Positions 24,491-35,930 of a stretch of 64,000 nucleotides of DNA are shown here, one piece after another. How positions within the stretch are numbered: the stretch's first letter is position 1; each line of letters begins with the position of its first letter. The translations under genes and the position numbers were made by a program. The DNA comes from Monodelphis domestica (lineage: Eukaryota > Chordata > Mammalia > Didelphimorphia > Didelphidae): positions 248,092,158-248,156,157 of the forward strand of contig NC_077234.1 of NCBI RefSeq assembly GCF_027887165.1, in the 5' to 3' direction. The notes below the pieces were generated by a model, which did no database searches, was not told the DNA's origin, and was given only the letters and a program-made list of their open reading frames with translations.

Positions 24491-24775
24491 GCATAAAATA
24501 AACATTATTCAAAAGAAATTAGATCAAAATGCAGTTATCAATTTTTAAATTCATGGATTCTAGGCTAAAAAATACTAGATTAGTCATGAAGACTCAATTC
24601 ATTATACATTTATGTTTGGAGAAATAAATTTAATTTCATGACTTCCTTTGGTGTTTCTCAGAAGTCTGAGGGCTGAAACAGAGAATCTTGGTTCAGCTGG
24701 TCATCCGTGATTAGAGATTAACAGGTCAATAAGTTTAGGAAGGTGGATGACTTGGGAGCATAACATATTTCCAGT

Positions 24776-24854
24776 GATTTAACAAAAGAAAATAAAGTTG
24801 ATGATAGGACTGATTGACACTTAGAAAAAGTTAAACACAAGATTGGAGTAATGT
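24776..24854 (+). repeat. Source copy of a 79-bp dispersed duplication
   Basis: Begins GATTTAACAAAAGAAAATAA and ends with ATTGGAGTAATGT. It is repeated at 25465-25543 with a single mismatch (AAG versus ACG near the end). Its flanks are ordinary unique DNA, so it is likely the source. Confidence 0.95.
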
Positions 24855-25359
24855 TTTGCTTCTATGAAGCATGCCAATTGGCAAAAAAATGAGACTGAAG
24901 ATATGTGCCAATCATGATCCCCAATATGTATGTGGAATGGCTTGATTAAAGCAAAAAAAGCCCATTAAAAACAAACAACAAACATTAGCCTGCAGACCAG
25001 ATAGTCTCCTATTTTATACAAACATACTGAAATTCTCAGTAGGAGCATTGGACAAATTTATTTAAAAAATAAATAAGAACAAAGCACTGGCAAGAGAATG
25101 AAAGGAAATGTAAAAGGAAAGGCACATCGAAGTCCAAGTCACTATCTGGTGTGTTTTCATGAATGAACCAATTGCATGTTCACACAATTTATAAGGAGAA
25201 CAAGATACCTGTCATGCTTGAGATATAAATTTACCAAATCTTGCTTGCAAGGACTTACTATATCTGTGTGATTCTTCTAACACAGAGATGATTATCATTC
25301 TAAGTTCATGAGATGGGTTCCACAAGGTTGACATGCAAAAAAGTTCTTACCGAATCAGA

Positions 25360-25660
25360 TGATTGACACAGTAGAGAGAGCATGGGATCTTAAACCAGGA
25401 ATTCCTGAGTTCAAATTCTGAGCAAGTAAGTCCCTTTGCTTCTGCCTGTCTTACTTTCTAAAATGATTTAACAAAAGAAAATAAAGTTGATGATAGGACT
25501 GATTGACACTTAGAAAAAGTTAAACACACGATTGGAGTAATGTAACTGTAAACTGTAACTAAAGGTATTTACTTCATAGGGTAGTTGTGAGGATCAGATG
25601 AGATATTTTTGAACTTGACACCTAGTAGGTGCTATATAAACACTTATTCCCTTCCCTCCT
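25360..25660 (+). mobile_element. MIR-type SINE interrupted by a 79-bp insertion
   Basis: First part: GAGAGCATGGGATCTTAAAC, CCTGAGTTCAAATTCTGAG, CTGCCTGTCTTACTTTCTAA. Second part: TACTTCATAGGGTAGTTGTG, AGGATCAGATGAGATATTTT, ACACCTAGTAGGTGCTATAT. These are the two halves of a MIR-like SINE; the middle is replaced by the 79-bp copy plus a short ACTGTAA repeat. Confidence 0.75.
25465..25543 (+). repeat. Inserted copy of the 79-bp duplication
   Basis: Identical to 24776-24854 except one base. It breaks a MIR-like element in the place where CATCTGTAAAATGGGG would be expected, and is followed by a micro-repeat (ACTGTAAACTGTAACT). No poly(A), no target duplication. Confidence 0.95.
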
Positions 25661-26114
25661 CATCCCTACTTCATAGGTCTACCTAATATTTCACACCCCA
25701 AAACACAAATGGTTGAAATGAGAAGAAATCATAATAATTAGATTGATAATGATAAAGATATTCATCTAAGGGCATAAAATAAGTATTTGAGGTTTTAGAA
25801 TAATCTCTAGTAAGAAGAGGAGACAACAATGAAGAAGAGGGATTAAATTTGTTCTGCTTAACCCTAGTTGGCTAAAGCAATGGATAAAATCTCCAGTGAG
25901 AGAGATTTTAACTCAGTTGTGGGAAAAAACAAACTAAAAGAGCCTTCCAATGGTAGAATGCATTGCCTCTAGAGGTCAAGGGTTCTCCCTCATTGGACCT
26001 CTTAATAGATATTAGAGACTGGGTCCTGAGAGCTACTATAGAATGTTATATTTCTTCTGATCCCTTCTACTCTGAGTTGGTGTTATTAAGAGATTCTATT
26101 ATTGCAACAGAAAG
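25661..26114. other. Intergenic, nothing recognised
   Basis: No gene or repeat recognised; the ORF at 25963-26190 runs into a SINE and is unsupported. Confidence 0.4.
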
Positions 26115-26320
26115 TTTTTTTTTTTTAAAACCCTTACCTTCTGTCTTGGAGTCAATAGTGTGTATTGGCTCCAAGGCAGAAGAGTGGTAAGGGCTAGGCA
26201 ATGGGTGTCAAGTGACTTGCCCAGGGTCACACAGCTGGGAAGTGTCTGAGGCCAGATTTGAACCTAGGATCTCCCGTCTCTAGGGCTAGCTCTCCATCTA
26301 CTGAGTAACCCAGCTGCCCT
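26115..26320 (-). mobile_element. WSINE1/SINE1-type SINE, full length, with TSD
   Basis: Poly-T (tail) from 26115, then CCCTTACCTTCTGTCTTGGA, GGCAGAAGAGTGGTAAGGGC, GTGACTTGCCCAGGGTCACA, GATTTGAACCTAGGATCTCC and the head CCCAGCTGCCCT. Flanked by CAGAAAG at 26108-26114 and 26321-26327. Low divergence, one of the younger copies. Confidence 0.96.
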
Positions 26321-26327
26321 CAGAAAG

Positions 26328-26899
26328 CACTTTTAAAAGGAAATTTACCTATTTAGTTAGCTACAATGATCAAATTAACAACATATTCAAAAACTAATTA
26401 TTAGCAAGTGATTGTTATTTACAAGTCTGCCTTATTTCTGTCAAAATAAACAGAGATGCTTTGGAAAATAATTAAGTATATTCAATCACATTATTGTTAC
26501 TTAAATGTAATGGGATCTGTGAAGCATAAGAAAAGAGAAGAGAGAGCAAAAAAGTTTGTTTTAATATTTTAAAAATATATTTATTTTAATATAATGTTTA
26601 TTTCCTTCCCTTTGAGGTAGTATAAAGCACACAATATATTAATATTAATAGTACATATATATAATTAAGAACTAAATATACGTTTGGGCTGCTTGCTCAA
26701 AAACTTTTTATGGATAATGCTATGGGGAAAAAAATTCAGAAACCATTGGTCTATATAATTCATTTAGCATTTATTCATTACCTTTCATGAAACCACTGAT
26801 CTCTAAAAAAAAATTGGTTAACTGTATGGTGTGTGTGGATCTATATGGATCTATGTGGATATATGCGTATGAAAAGAAAGTACATATAAATAGAGTATA
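26328..26899. other. Intergenic, nothing recognised
   Basis: AT-rich, no recognisable content. Confidence 0.4.
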
Positions 26900-27065
26900 T
26901 GGATGGATACAATCCTGGGCTTAAGAGCTGAAAGAGCAAGGTTTGAAAGACCCTTTGATATTTGCTACCTGTCTAGGGATGAGTCAATTAATCTCCTCAA
27001 GTTTCAGTTTCTTCATCTGTTAAATCGGGATGGTGATGTCGTAAAGGTCAAATGAGATACTCTAT
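26900..27065 (+). mobile_element. MIR-like SINE fragment
   Basis: CAATCCTGGGCTTAAGAG, then TTTCAGTTTCTTCATCTGTT, AAATCGGGATGGTGATGTCG, TCAAATGAGATAC: forward MIR order. Confidence 0.65.
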
Positions 27066-27067
27066 AT

Positions 27068-27227
27068 AGTTATTATTATTTATCAAACACTTAAGATTAT
27101 CAAAACTATCTCATTTGATCCTCATAATAACCTTAAGAAGTAAATGCTATTATTTTACTCACTTTACCCAGAAGAAAACTTTAGTTGAGAGGTTAAGTGA
27201 CAAAGCTCTCTTGTCTTAGGGATAACT
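27068..27227 (-). mobile_element. MIR/THER1 fragment, opposite orientation
   Basis: CTATCTCATTTGATCCTCAT, AATAACCTTAAGAAGTAAAT, GCTATTATTTTACTCACTTT, then GAAAACTTTAGTTGAGAGGT: reverse MIR core directly after the forward MIR copy. Confidence 0.7.
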
Positions 27228-27480
27228 CAGTCAGTGAATGAACATTTATTTAGTACCTACTGTGTGCTAGGCACTCTGATAAATGATAGGATATACAAAG
27301 AAAAAAAAGACAATCCTAGCCAAGTAGCTCAAAATCTAATGGATAGAGACCACACACAAATATGAATAAAAAGGCTACATATAAGATAAATTAAAAGTAA
27401 ATAAGAAAAAAGGCATTAGAATTAGGAGGGGATGGTAAAAACTTCAAGAGAATGCAGATTTTCCTGATAACAAATCAAAC
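27228..27480 (-). mobile_element. L2 LINE 3' end
   Basis: Antisense L2 tail: GTCAGTGAATGAACATTTAT, TTAGTACCTACTGTGTGCTA, GGCACTCTGATAAATGATAG, CAAAATCTAATGGATAGAGA. Confidence 0.75.
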
Positions 27481-28019
27481 ACTGTCCACTATGCCATTAT
27501 CTGCATATCAACTATAATTATTGCCCTCATTCTAACTTGAACAGTATTGATACCAATTTCAAATTTATTCTGATACTTAAATTAGCTAAGTGCTATTAAT
27601 GTTTTTTTGTTTTAATTTTGTTTTTTTGAGGACTGAAGATTAGACTAAATTCATAATTTCATTGACATTAGGAACTCCCAATGAGAAAACTCTTTCTCTC
27701 AATATTAATCAACAATTGAGCCACTCACAACTTAGATGTTAGAAAATTGCCTGGAATACTTAGAAATGAAATAACTTGTTCAGAATCAACCATTCAAGGC
27801 AGGAGTGTGGATGTGGTTGTGGGATTTCATGACTCTGAGAATGACGATTTGCCAAAGTGAGCAGTCTCTCATCATTTATGGTAATTTTTGCAATAGTAAA
27901 ACTAGCAACTGCAAGGATAAATATGGATATTATAACTAAATGGCTATTTTACTTGCAACTTAAATTGAAGTTAGTTCTATCTTTATTTCAGTTAAATATT
28001 CCAACTCCAATATCCCAAT
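27481..28019. other. Intergenic, nothing recognised
   Basis: No recognisable content. Confidence 0.4.
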
Positions 28020-28550
28020 AAACATTCCAGCTGACTGAGGTTTATTTCCTCTCTCTACCCATTCCCCCTCTGCCTCTACACAAATCTCTTCCATATCCAT
28101 AAAATAGACCATTCTCTGAAGACGCTTTTGACCTCAGGGTAAATCCCAGTGATAATTAGAGGTCTCTCTGACAACATTTCTTCAAGAATGCCACCAATCA
28201 TATTTGACTTCATTCCCATTATTTAGACCAAAATCTTTAACATTTGCTTTTATTCTGCCTTACCTTCTCTCTCTCATCCATCACTATCTCTAGATCTGGA
28301 AATAGGAATTATTATCATATTAACTTTGCCATAGTTCTTTAATGGGCTATAAAAAACAACAACAACAACAATTCTCCTTTTTGGACCAAATAATGATTAC
28401 TATAACTTTCCAGACTACAGTATGCCTCCCTCTGCCACCTCTTCCCAATAAGTCTTGCTTCCTTACATTTCCTTGAAATATAAACCCCTTAAAGGCAGTG
28501 ACTCTTTGCTTTTGAAGCACAAAGAGTTGAATAAATATTTCTCCCTCTCT
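28020..28550 (+). mobile_element. Degraded L2 LINE 3' half
   Basis: Pyrimidine-rich block (CCTCTGCCTCTACACAAATC, CTTTTATTCTGCCTTACCTT, TCTCATCCATCACTATCTC) followed by ACCCCTTAAAGGCAGTGACT and GAGTTGAATAAATATTTC, the L2 tail order. An AAC repeat sits at 28353-28370. Confidence 0.5.
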
Positions 28551-29859
28551 TTTCCCCTTCCACCCTTTCTTCTTTCCTCCATTCTCCTTTCACCCTTCCT
28601 TCCTTCTTTCTTTCCTTCTCTCAGAAAGGTGATGTAAATATGGAATCAATGTGAACTGTTTCATAGATGCTTGCATGTAAAGGATCACTTGGAATTCCAA
28701 GTTGGTGATTCTTATAAATTACATACTAAATGGGATCAATAACAACATGAAACACAGGACAGATAGTATATTTATATGTATGTGTATTTATACACATTCA
28801 TCATGCAATCTTTCCTCTTTAAAATATTCAGATTTCACAATTTGAGGTTTAAATGGTTATAGAAAGAGGGTATAGTTGTTGTGGAGAAGAAGCCAAAAAC
28901 TTTCATGATGGAGTATCAATATGCTAATTTATACAAAAATGCATTATTCTGGGATTAACTAACAAGTGTCAGTTCCATATCCCTTATGATTACTAGAAGC
29001 ATTCCATAGCCTGTAACAGACACTCTCCTATTATCCAGTATTTAGCCTGAGATTCAGATGTAGCCTTCTTGGCATTTTTAGTATTAAAGGGTTTTTCTAA
29101 CCAACTCACACATATGAATTAATATACTAAGAGAACTAATCACAGGATCATAGCTACTTTTGTGGAGTTGGTGTGATGCTAGCTGGATTAATCCATCCCA
29201 GTAACATAAGTAAAGTGCATTTACTTATGTGATTAACTGTATGTGCTCCCAATGTACAGTGACGTAAAGTGTGGCAAGTCCTACACTTGTTCCTTCTCAT
29301 AATTAGGTTGAGATTTTCAAGAATAAGTAGGTAATTGAATTAATTCTCAGGTATACTCATCAGTAACCGACTACCTAGCTTGTACATGGTTAGCTTTGTG
29401 AATTGAAGAACTATGTTATAGAGCTGAAAGTCATAGATTCATTCTCTCTTAGAATTAGTTGGTTTCATCCCTTTTCAAGGCAATTGCTCCCTGACAAGTC
29501 AACTTAAAGAGTTTATACTTATAGTTGGCAGAGAGTGTCTAGACTACACCAGTGCATATAATTATATAAATATATATACACATATACACGTGCTTCACAT
29601 TCACACATACAAGGATATTATATGAGCACACAGAGATGCATGTATGTGCATCTATTCATGCATATGTATGTTTCATATGTATATATCACATGCATGTATT
29701 TGAATCAGTGAAAACCCATATCTCTTCCAAACAAAACAACTTTATGTATACGCCTTGAGGCCTTAATACTTGGAAGTCTTCATTCACAAAGGGAACTATA
29801 AGTTAATAAATAGTACTTAAATTAAATCACGAAAAGAAGCACTTCTATATTACAATCTT
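28551..29859. other. Flank just beyond the EPHA3 3' end, nothing recognised
   Basis: AT-rich, with a CCTT-rich run near 28555-28620 and AT/CA-rich simple sequence near 29560-29700. No gene. Confidence 0.45.
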
Positions 29860-32718
29860 TAAAAAATACTTTCATTATGTTTATTATAAAAATATAAATG
29901 TTTCCACTACAAATCATTTTACATTAGTAAGAGGCCATCTACAATTGCACAACATAAAACTAATTGAGTAATGCTTTGAAAATACAAGTTAAAGTAAATA
30001 CAGATTGCCAATCAAAACACATTTATACATTGCTTATTGAATGCTAAGTACAGCACAAACTAGGTATGTTAACAGAAATAAATAATATATGCAAATTATA
30101 TTTAAGATATAAAAAACAGATAATATGGTACATAACTTTGTGAAATGAGTTTCTCATTTGGGTTGGCTGGAAATCAATGCAGTTGTGTACAAAGAGATGG
30201 CCACAAGCATTCTAGTACCTCTACTCCACAGTTAAGCATCGTACACTGGTATGTTTACATATGTACAGGGAAGAATTGTGTAGAGTCATTTCATAAGAGG
30301 TCACTTACAAATCAAATGTAGAAAGGAAGAGGAAGATTTTGTGTAAACAATTCCTACTTGTAATTGGAAACCAAAGCCCACATAAATGAAATTAAACAAT
30401 TAAACCCAAATTTACTGAGATTCCATGAAATGAATCATTTCCTTTTAAGTATGTCCATGACAACTAAGAAAGGAAATGCAAGATGGAGAATATGAGGTTG
30501 GGTACAGGTTTAGAACTCAAGCAGTCACCTGATCATAGAAACTGCATTCTTCCTCTTTGAAAAAACCTAAGAAGGCAATAACTTGTTCTTCTTCCTGATA
30601 ACCTTAAAGAAGATTTAAGGTAGTGATTTAAACTTAGTATTCTTAATAGATGGTGAAGAGCAACTATTATATGCTCTCTTCCATCATATAAAGCATTCTA
30701 ATAAATTCAGTTAATTACAAGCAACATCGAGAGAATTTGAGTTATTCATCTCAAAGCTGAAGTAGCAAATTGACCCAGCTTGCACCAAAGGTAACATGGA
30801 TCAGCATTCGTGAATTTTTACCTAGGATTACATCTTATATCACATAAGTGAATTTACATTCTTCCAGACACTGTACCAAAAGATGACATTTGTTGTTCTT
30901 TGTGGGTAGGGGTGCTTATGTGCCTTTTACTTATTGTGGAATAAACACTTCCTTTCCCACTGACATGTTAAATATTTCAAGCTTAAAGCAGTTTAAAAAG
31001 AGCACAGGTAGAGATAAAATCATTTCCCAGGATATATTATTAGTTTTCTACCAGGTACAGGTTCTTCAATACTTCTGAGCATGTTCATAATCAACTTTTG
31101 TTGCAAATCTTAGCTCCTACTGAGAATGGCTATACTTCATTCTCTATAGATTTTGAGCCATTGGATATATGGCGACAGAGTCTTAGATGCTGAGCTGCTA
31201 AATAGATTTTTTAAAAAGCTTCATTTAAACCTGCAATTTAATGTGGACTTTGTTTATTAATATAACCACAAGACTATGTAATGGAAGACCCTTAGTTGTA
31301 ATGATGTGATGTCAACATTTTTGAATTCATTGACATAAAACCAAAGTGAAATAGGTGTTGATAAAAATGATCATCTACTGCGAACAGGCTTATAATCTGA
31401 AGCAGTGAGAATAAATGTCTTTCCCAAAGATATAACACTTTTGGCCCATGCTTTAGCCTATTGGTTTGTTGCCTTATTTTGGCAAATGGTAAAAGTTTAT
31501 TATTTGGGAAGAAAAGTTATAAATCATTATCACTGTGAAATGATCTATTTGTGGACATAAAGACACTGTGTTGTAATCAGCAGATAGACTTTATGTGAGC
31601 AATTGGGAATCGTATTCCAATTCATTCCAACATTGCCAATATCTACCCAAAGAATATGGAATAGGGAGAGTAGCTTTACCGATGAAGGGAGTCATAGGTC
31701 AGTGCTACCTAGTAGGAAATATATATATATGTATATATATAATTACAAGCTTGTATAATACACTAAGCTAGGAGCTTAACATATCTCATCAATAAATTGA
31801 GACACAAAATGGTTGAACTCTCAGGGCTTATTTTAATGCATGAAATGGAAAATAGTTTTTATTTTTCATTCTTAGATAAAGACATATACATATTCATAAA
31901 GAAGAGGAGTGGATGTTCAATAAATTTAGAAACTAATTCATGGTACTATTTGTCTAATTAATTATATTCCCTAATACCGACTCTTTGAGGAAGCATTTGG
32001 CACTTGGCAGTAACAATTCCAAATTCAAACATCAAAACATAAATATAAAACAACAAAAATACAAAAGAAAATAAATATCTTTTCCCAAAAATTAAGACAC
32101 TTTTTTTCCAGGAACAGACTGCGGAATCTAACATAAGGCCAAGGAAACATTAGTAAATTATTACTTAAAATCATCACAAACTTTATTTCTGTATATTACT
32201 GAACAGATGAAAGAGTATTGAAATGACAGGATAGTCAATATGGTCAGGTTGAGGTATAAAGTCCTCTATCTTGCTTGTTTTTAAGGAAACAAAATACTTG
32301 TTACAGATCTCTTTTGTGTATAAAAATACGGTATGTTTTTTTCTTCAATCTGGACTGCTATTATCAAACGCAGCCCATGTGTCCATTATGATTTTCACTT
32401 GTGTATCTTTTATGGTATTCAGTTTATGTTTAATGGCTCCTCGTTCACAATTTTGTTCTGAAGGACTTAAATGAATTTTCTGAATGTGTAATCACTCATT
32501 TACTATAAGGGGAAAAAAAAAACATCCATCCAACCATCCATCAAATGATAGCAAAAAAGTTTATCACTCCAATTTTAAGGCATTTTTTACTCATAGTTGA
32601 GTGTCTTTGTGGGCATGGAACTTGCACCAATATTCTCAATGCTGATATACGCTAACTCCAAGTGTCGCTGCACCCTGAGCAGCAACCGCTTTTGTTGAGG
32701 TCTCATCCAGCTGCTTCT
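29860..32718 (-). other. EPHA3: Probable EPHA3 3' untranslated region
   Basis: Continuous with the last exon after the stop at 32719-32721. The stretch is AT-rich, has no long ORF and lacks full-length recent SINEs, unlike the flanking DNA. The lower boundary is inferred from a possible poly(A) signal at 29880-29885. Other AATAAA copies on the minus strand lie at 32182-32187, 31858-31863, 31496-31501 and 31253-31258 and could give shorter transcripts. A length near 2.8 kb is similar to the 3'UTR length I recall for human EPHA3. The extent is uncertain without transcript data. Confidence 0.55.
29880..29885 (-). terminator. EPHA3: Candidate poly(A) signal of EPHA3
   Basis: AATAAA on the minus strand, the most distal one in the repeat-poor block after the stop codon. 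Cleavage would fall 10-30 bases lower. It is only one of several AATAAA hexamers in the region, so this is a guess at the main end of the transcript. Confidence 0.35.
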
Positions 32719-32824
32719 CTACACAGGAACAGGGCCGTTCTTCGTATGTGTTTCTAGAGCTTTAATACTGCTAATGATCTTCTTCTGTGGCCCAACGACG
32801 GTCACACCGACCTTCTTCATGTCG
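32719..32824 (-). CDS. EPHA3: EPHA3 last coding exon: end of SAM domain and C-terminal tail
   Basis: Terminal coding segment. It completes the split Asp codon, then reads DMKKVGVTVVGPQKKIISSI, then KALETHTKNGPVPV and TAG at 32719-32721. The block GVTVVGPQKKI is the last SAM helix. The final residues PVPV are typical of EPHA3 and form a hydrophobic-x-hydrophobic PDZ-binding end; EPHA5 and EPHA7 end differently, which is the strongest paralogue evidence in the window. The acceptor is CTTTCTTACAG at 32825-32835. With the three upstream exons it gives 201 residues, matching the distance from Gly783 to the C-terminus at 983 in human EPHA3 (recalled). The tail has His and Thr where human has Gln and Ser. 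Confidence 0.97.
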
Positions 32825-33574
32825 CTGTAAGAAAGGCAACAAACTCAATGAGTTCTCGGAGTGTGTGTGAACACACGCACACATACACACACACAGAAAT
32901 CAATAGTGGAGCCGAAGAGACGCCAGAATGCTGGACGTGGCTAACATCTCTCCAGTATCAACCTATTAGTTGATCTTGATTCAGTCTTATAAAGATATTT
33001 ACTGGAAAGGGAGAGAGAGCAAGAGCAGATTTCCCGCCTCCCTTAAGCCAAGGTGCGCCATTCCTAAGCAGGTCCTCGGGAAGCAATCTAGAGAGGACAC
33101 ATTTGGTGAACAGATATCGAGAACGTCCTCCCTCCCCTCTTCTGAGTCTGCAGGAAGTTCGCTCGAGGTCTAACCCTCTGGCGGGCTCCTACGGCTAGTC
33201 GGAGGCTTTTTAAAAGTCAACTTTTCTCCCCCTGAAAAGATCTTGTTGACGTTCTTGTCAGCTGCCTTTCTTTGGTGTGCCTAGTTTTTCCCTTTTGATC
33301 TTCACGCCATATGCCTCGATTCTTAAAGTCTGGGTATCTCCAATGCTATGGTCAATGGACAGAGAGTGAGTACGGGACCTCAGCGCGCACCTCCTCTGCT
33401 ACTTTCTGCTGGAATCCCTTCCCCGATCTACATAGACAGGAAAGTGTGCCTCACTCTTTTAACCATTTGGAATTCATTTCTTGTAGTGTTCTGGGATTTC
33501 AGCCCGTGTCTCCTAGTACTTCACTCCGTCCAACTCAATTAAGGACTTGATTAACCTATTTTTCATCATGATCA

Positions 33575-33665
33575 GGACAGCCGGGTGGCTCAGTGGATTG
33601 AAAGCCAAAACCTTCTGCTTTGGAACTGAGACTTAGTATGGATTGTAGGAGAGAAGGGGGAGGGA
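33575..33665 (+). mobile_element. WSINE1/SINE1-type SINE, internally deleted
   Basis: Head GGACAGCCGGGTGGCTCAGT, GGATTGAAAGCC, then jumps to CTTCTGCTTTGGAACTGAGA, CTTAGTATGG, the 3' part of the SINE. About half of the element is missing. Confidence 0.75.
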
Positions 33666-34353
33666 AGTGCTTATTTATTTAATTATCTTTTTAGCCAGGA
33701 TTGATTGATTCTATGTCAATCTAAAAGGTGTTCTCAGTTGATAAAGATATTAGAATGCATATCAGGTATCCTAATTGGAGCTGGGAGGCATGTACATTGA
33801 AATGTGGGAAATATTATTTTAGGACAAAGGATCTGAAACATTTATAAAATGCCTTGTATTCCTTAATGTACTCTGTGTCATTTATTGATTTACTACCTTG
33901 ATTCATGATAACTTTCTTAGACCTGCTGAGCATTTGTTGATTTTTGTTTTGTTTTCCTCAGGGGGTGGGTTAGTGATACATATTCATGAAGAACACGAGC
34001 ATCAGATAACTTGTCCAAGGTCACAAAGGCAGTAACCATCAGAGGTAGTATTTGAACCCAGGCCCTCTGAATCTAAATCCTGTTTTTTTTGTTTGTTTAT
34101 TTGTTTGTTTTTTTAATGTACCAAACAGACTCCTTATAGACTAGAACCTTTTAAGTTATAGGAAAAATAATTATAAAGTGAGGTGGATCTTTTATGTTAC
34201 ATTTGAATGATTCTTTTCTTTATAGTCACTCTTTTTGGGGGTCTGTATTGTAAATTTAATCTTAATGATTTTTAAGGAATTTATCCTTGTCTGTTGGCTT
34301 GCCATGGCACTATACAGAGTAATTTAGTTTCATATGTAACTTCATAGACTATG

Positions 34354-35062
34354 CAAGGGTCCCCAAATTTTTTTTTAACCCTCACCTTCCATCTTGGAAT
34401 CAATACTGTGTATTGGCTACAAGGCAGAAGAGTGGTAAGGGTTAAGTGACTTGCCCAGGGTCACACAGCTGGAAAGTGTATGAGGCCAGATTTGAACCCA
34501 GGACCTCCCATCTCTAGGCCTGGTTCTCAATCCACTGAGCTACCCTGCTGCCCCCAGTCCCCAAACGTTTTACACAGGAGGCTAGTTCACTGTCCCTCAG
34601 ACCTTTGGAGGGCTGGACTATTAAAAAAAAAAACACCCAAAACTATGAACAAATCTGTATAATGCTATCTGGGATAGCTGAGGCTGCAGCGCTGGCTGGG
34701 ATGGGCCTGTCCCACCTTGCACAGGCCCATGATTGCCACCACTATACCAGGCAGCAGTATAGACAGTGCGGAATCCCCTCCCCCAGATCACTGCTCACCA
34801 TCCTGAAGTATTCCATTATGCAGCCCCATAATCCTTTGCGTGGCGCCTCTTTCTCCTTCAGTTACTCTCAGAACAAGGCGCCACACAAAGGATGATGTCA
34901 CTGGAAGTAGAACTGTACATAGAGTACTACATACAACCACACCCAGTGTTCCTCTAATGACCATCAATGAAAGAGGTGCCCCTTCCAGAAGTGTGGTGGG
35001 GGCCGGATAAATGGCCTCAGGGGGCCACATGTGGCCTGTGGGCTATAGTTTGGGGACCCCTG
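34354..35062. mobile_element. Non-autonomous hAT DNA transposon, split by a SINE
   Basis: Terminal inverted repeats CAAGGGTCCCCAAAC (left, interrupted by the SINE after its first AAA) and GTTTGGGGACCCCTG (right), 14 of 15 positions complementary. Internal landmark near the right end is GGCCACATGTGGCCTGTGGG, typical of mammalian hAT-Charlie type ends. No transposase ORF. The 8-bp flanks (34346-34353 and 35063-35070) do not match clearly, so the target duplication has decayed or an end is misplaced. Without the SINE the element is about 0.5 kb. Confidence 0.8.
34368..34556 (-). mobile_element. WSINE1/SINE1-type SINE inserted in the hAT element
   Basis: Poly-T then ACCCTCACCTTCCATCTTGG, GTGACTTGCCCAGGGTCACA, GATTTGAACCCAGGACCTCC, GAGCTACCCTGCTGCCCC. 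Flanked by a perfect GTCCCCAAA duplication at 34359-34367 and 34557-34565, which duplicates part of the hAT terminal repeat. Confidence 0.97.
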
Positions 35063-35724
35063 CTATATTGTGTATAAACTCTTCCAAATAATATATTTTA
35101 AAAGTTAAATATATATATATATATTATATATAGGTAACTGTCTTTCCCTAGTGGTATCCACTGTCTATTTTTCCTTTAAGAGAGGTGCCCATTGATTTTA
35201 TCCATTGTGGCTTATGTCTCTCATCTCCTTACCAATAACTAGACTTCCTTAGTTTCTATGTTGAGTAATTAGATGTTCCCTTTGCTATAGTTTTCATGTT
35301 TTTTTTTAAGTAGGAATTTTTTCTCTATTAAAGAAGATTTGTATACTTTTCCTTGGTCCTTAATATAGCATTAGTGCAAGTGTCAAATTACTCAAAGGCA
35401 AATATGAAAGTGCAAAAGGAACATAAAAAAAATCAAGAGGCAAATATTTAAGAGAAAACATAGTTCTTCTATGTGGGGACAATTACTTTAGGAACATCTC
35501 TTGATATGTATCTTTAAGAAAGGAATTGTGGCAGAATGAAAGAGAAAGACGATGTGGGGATCAATGAATTCCGTTGCAAAGTTTTGCTTGTTGCAGGTCT
35601 GATTGACATCAAGACCAATGAACATGCATCAGTACAAAATGCTAAATTCATGTTGGGAGGAGAGAAAATAAAAAACACATAAACAAGGACATATTCATGT
35701 GAAGTTTAAACAACCAACGCCCCT

Positions 35725-35930
35725 GAGGCAGTTTAGGTGGCTCACTGGATAGAGTGCCAGTCCTGGATTTGAGAGGTCCTGGGTTCAAATCTGACTCAGA
35801 AACATCCTAGCTGTGTGATCATAGCAAGTCACTTAACCCCAATTGCCTAGCCTTTATTTACTCTTCTTCCTTGGAACCGATCCTTGCATTGATTGAAAAG
35901 CAAAAGATTCTAAAACCTTCTAAAACAAAA
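35725..35930 (+). mobile_element. WSINE1/SINE1-type SINE
   Basis: GAGGCAGTTTAGGTGGCTCA, CTGGATAGAGTGCCAG, GGTCCTGGGTTCAAATCTGA, TAGCTGTGTGATC, AAGTCACTTAACCCCAATTG, CTTCCTTGGAACCGATCC, A-rich tail. Full length. Confidence 0.93.

Noticed and set aside
32970..33550. Plus-strand ORFs above the last EPHA3 exon as a possible antisense gene
   Set aside because: No family resemblance, no clear splice signals, and they overlap in several frames.
34480..35030. ORFs at 34480-34662, 34605-34895 and 34788-35030
   Set aside because: They lie inside the SINE and the hAT element, which explain the sequence.
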